A stretch of 7,869 bases of DNA from Simkania sp. Its GTDB lineage: Bacteria > Chlamydiota > Chlamydiia > Chlamydiales > Simkaniaceae. The stretch is from the NCBI GenBank assembly GCA_028281425.1, contig JANQJX010000139.1, positions 1-7,869 on the forward strand, in the 5' to 3' direction. The translations under genes were made by a program, and so were the position numbers. This document shows, piece by piece, positions 6,419-7,869 of the stretch (positions within the stretch are counted from its first letter, which is position 1; each line of letters begins with the position of its first letter). The notes beneath the pieces were generated by a model, which saw only the letters and a list, made by a program, of their open reading frames with translations, was not told the DNA's origin and ran no database searches.

Positions 6419-6425
6419 CCTCCTT
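6419..6425 (-). promoter_or_regulatory. strong Shine-Dalgarno, membrane protein gene
   Basis: Minus-strand AAGGAGG lies six bases before ATG at 6412. This favours 6412 over the TTG at 6415. Confidence 0.8.
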
Positions 6426-6434
6426 GTAAGATCA

Positions 6435-6462
6435 AATGTAAGGACAAAATTTTAAATGACAA
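6435..6462 (-). promoter_or_regulatory. possible promoter of the membrane protein gene
   Basis: On the minus strand TTGTCA (6462-6457; five of six consensus bases) is followed after 16 bases by TACATT (6440-6435; four of six). The start point would fall near 6428, only a few bases before the ribosome site, so the leader would be very short. Tentative. Confidence 0.35.
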
Positions 6463-6568
6463 CGCAATTTAAATAAAGAATTTTAATCACTTGCTTTCTA
6501 TCCTTATCCTTGCAATAAAAAAAAAATTCCCAAAAATCATAAAATAATGTTAGCCTATTTGAAAAAAT

Positions 6569-6574
6569 GGAGGT
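6569..6574 (+). promoter_or_regulatory. strong Shine-Dalgarno that supports a GTG start
   Basis: GGAGGT lies eight bases before GTG at 6583, and an in-frame TAG directly precedes the GTG. This supports GTG as the true start of the protease gene. Confidence 0.8.
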
Positions 6575-6582
6575 AAGAATTA

Positions 6583-7659
6583 GTGAACAGTTTATCTTCA
6601 ATTAATAATGCTGCCTTTCCTGCTTTTAGAAGTGAAAATTTTTATGCAATCTGTTGCCATAAATTACAAGCACTCCAAAATCTCATTGGCTCAATTGTTC
6701 AACCTATTTTTGATCAATTTTATCTTCTCTACGATTCTATTTATGCCAAAAATGGGGTGACTGGGAAAAGGGAGTTTTGGCTCATTCCTAATTGGCTCGA
6801 AACACTGATTGGAAATCTGTCTTACCCGTTCGTCTGCTATGCTTATGGACCGCAATCGATCGATCAAGAAAAAATTGCTTTAGTCACAAAAGTATTTAGC
6901 CGGCTTGTGACTGTTGCACGCAAGTATCAAGGAAGTAATTTTGAATATGAAATCCGAATCATTGAGTCTAACGTGCCTAATGCTTTTGCTCTTCCTGGAG
7001 GGAAAATAGGAATTACAACAGCACTTATCGAAAGATTTGAAACCATGATTAAAAATATTCAAGCGGATAACAAAGGGACATATCCTAAAGAATGGAAAAA
7101 GCTCAAAATTGAAGATCTCATTGCTGCAACTCTTGGACATGAAATCATTCACGCAGCAGCGGGACACGGGCGCAGATCCATTGAAAGTCTTCTTTTTATC
7201 CATATCTGCATCCTGATCATCCAAATTCTCTGTTCTTTTCTCTCCTCAAATGATCGGAATGAGCGTTCTTCTAAACATCCTCTTTTCAAAATTATCCACT
7301 TTTTAATCTCCCAAATTCAAAAAAGCAATGCCATTCAACACATGATTCTAAAACCTTTGTCTGAGGGCCTATTAGATCTTTATATGTTGATGAACAGCCG
7401 CAAAAATGAATATGAAGCAGATTATTATGGCATTCATCATATCTACGAGGCATACTTCCATGTGTTAGGAGGTTCAGCAATCGCTCAAGTCTTTGTAGAA
7501 ATGGGGTTTGATTTTCATCGATCCCTTAGCTTTTTAAATTATTTCAAAGAACTCTTTTCAACACATCCCCTCCCTAGAAACCGCCTTCAAAAAAATAATG
7601 AAACAGCCAAAGAAATTTTTGAAAAAAATGGTCATTATCAAAAATCTTATCAAAAATAG
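6583..7659 (+). CDS. M48-family zinc metalloprotease
   Basis: This 358-residue peptidase matches the M48 (HtpX/Ste24/OMA1-like) clan. The zinc site HEIIH is at 186-190 (ligands H186, H190; catalytic E187). The probable third ligand E276 lies in NEYEAD (275-280). Other family signatures are PNAFALPGGKIGITTALI (132-149), which forms the substrate edge strand, and the C-terminal STHPLPRNR (326-334). No signal peptide is visible. A hydrophobic stretch at about 203-221, just after the active-site helix, could be a membrane segment or buried helix. The first 60 residues have no recognised domain. Such proteases degrade or process membrane or envelope proteins, but the substrate here is unknown. The start is GTG with a consensus ribosome site. 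The gene diverges from the Inc-like gene, and a minus-strand frame overlaps its last ten bases. Confidence 0.93.
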   Translation: MNSLSSINNAAFPAFRSENFYAICCHKLQALQNLIGSIVQPIFDQFYLLYDSIYAKNGVTGKREFWLIPNWLETLIGNLSYPFVCYAYGPQSIDQEKIALVTKVFSRLVTVARKYQGSNFEYEIRIIESNVPNAFALPGGKIGITTALIERFETMIKNIQADNKGTYPKEWKKLKIEDLIAATLGHEIIHAAAGHGRRSIESLLFIHICILIIQILCSFLSSNDRNERSSKHPLFKIIHFLISQIQKSNAIQHMILKPLSEGLLDLYMLMNSRKNEYEADYYGIHHIYEAYFHVLGGSAIAQVFVEMGFDFHRSLSFLNYFKELFSTHPLPRNRLQKNNETAKEIFEKNGHYQKSYQK

Positions 7660-7868
7660 AGCGCAAACCCTCTTCCTTCAGGTGGAGGATCTAGAGCTCT
7701 CAGGCGCCTTTTTGGTGCTAAAGAGCAGAGGATCTCTTGAGAAAAAACGGCCTTGCGATCCTTAGGTGATAAACCCCAAATGCGCATGGAGCAAAAAAAC
7801 AGAATGTTTCCCAGATCTTGTATCCAAACGACTAGAAAGACAAAAGTTTCTTTGATCTCATTGTGGCT
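7650..7868 (-). CDS. possible 3' end of a gene entering from the right edge
   Basis: A minus-strand frame is open from the right edge for 72 codons and stops at TGA (7652-7650), overlapping the last ten bases of the protease gene tail to tail. The visible part has a hydrophobic stretch (FVFLVVWIQ then ILFFCSM), a basic segment (APKRRLRAL) and ends DPPPEGRGFALYF. It matches no family I recognise. The other two minus-strand frames stop within a few dozen bases of the edge. Base composition at 7681-7740 is clearly richer in GC (about half) than the surrounding spacers, which fits coding DNA or a structured repeat. An open frame this long can also arise by chance, so the call is weak. A small hairpin, GGCGCC-TTTTT-GGTGCT (7703-7719), lies within it. 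Confidence 0.35.
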   Translation of the reverse strand, partial: SHNEIKETFVFLVVWIQDLGNILFFCSMRIWGLSPKDRKAVFSQEILCSLAPKRRLRALDPPPEGRGFALYF

Positions 7869-7869
7869 A

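Larger units (their letters stand above)
6413..6582. promoter_or_regulatory. divergent AT-rich spacer, membrane protein and protease genes
   Basis: These 170 bases separate two divergent starts and presumably carry both promoters. The minus-strand candidate is listed separately. For the + strand, a -10-like TAAAAT is at 6540-6545, but TTGCAA (6510-6515) is 24 bases away, too far for a normal pair. Between them is a run of ten A (6517-6526). The tandem TATCCT TATCCT is at 6499-6510. No clear operator palindrome was seen apart from AT-rich ATTTAAAT-type sequence. Confidence 0.5.

Noticed and set aside
7703..7719. Hairpin GGCGCC-TTTTT-GGTGCT as the protease gene terminator
   Set aside because: Only about six pairs, two of them G-T, and no T run after it on the + strand.
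1..7869. CRISPR array, insertion sequence or phage attachment site
   Set aside because: No regularly spaced direct repeats, no transposase or integrase coding sequence, and no flanking target duplications were seen.

Overview
The window looks like a piece of an AT-rich chromosome from a member of the Chlamydiota, most likely an environmental, amoeba-associated (Parachlamydia/Protochlamydia/Simkania-type) lineage. Three features support this. An E1 alpha/beta fusion of the kind chlamydiae carry sits directly behind a UPF0158 protein with the long chlamydial layout (AT-hook, then a basic tail). A third protein has long paired hydrophobic stretches like those of chlamydial inclusion-membrane (Inc) proteins. 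The placement rests on remembered family knowledge, not on a search.

Layout. Bases 1-423 hold no convincing gene, but they contain three inverted-repeat structures. The last is a compact three-way-junction fold followed by eleven T residues on the + strand, so a terminator or small RNA is possible. Bases 424-3649 are a two-gene minus-strand operon: the UPF0158/AT-hook gene comes first, and four bases later the fused 2-oxo acid dehydrogenase E1 gene. Bases 3650-3993 are a long divergent control region with a hairpin plus T run and a perfect 15-base palindrome. Bases 3994-5268 encode seryl-tRNA synthetase (serS) on the + strand. Bases 5269-5380 are a convergent gap with two inverted repeats.

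The right part has a divergent pair. On the minus strand (5381-6412) is an unrecognised membrane protein whose two hydrophobic modules resemble each other. On the + strand (6583-7659) is an M48-family zinc metalloprotease with intact HEIIH and NEYEAD motifs. They share a 170-base AT-rich spacer and each has a strong Shine-Dalgarno sequence. A reading frame enters from the right edge on the minus strand and ends inside the last codons of the protease gene; it may be the end of another gene.

Together, serS is housekeeping translation. The E1 fusion feeds branched-chain or other 2-oxo acids into acyl-CoA with E2 and E3 partners encoded elsewhere. The UPF0158 protein may be a DNA-associated factor co-expressed with it. 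The divergent membrane protein and protease are the accessory-looking part and the best candidates for host-interaction or envelope functions. No transposase, CRISPR array, tRNA or rRNA was seen.
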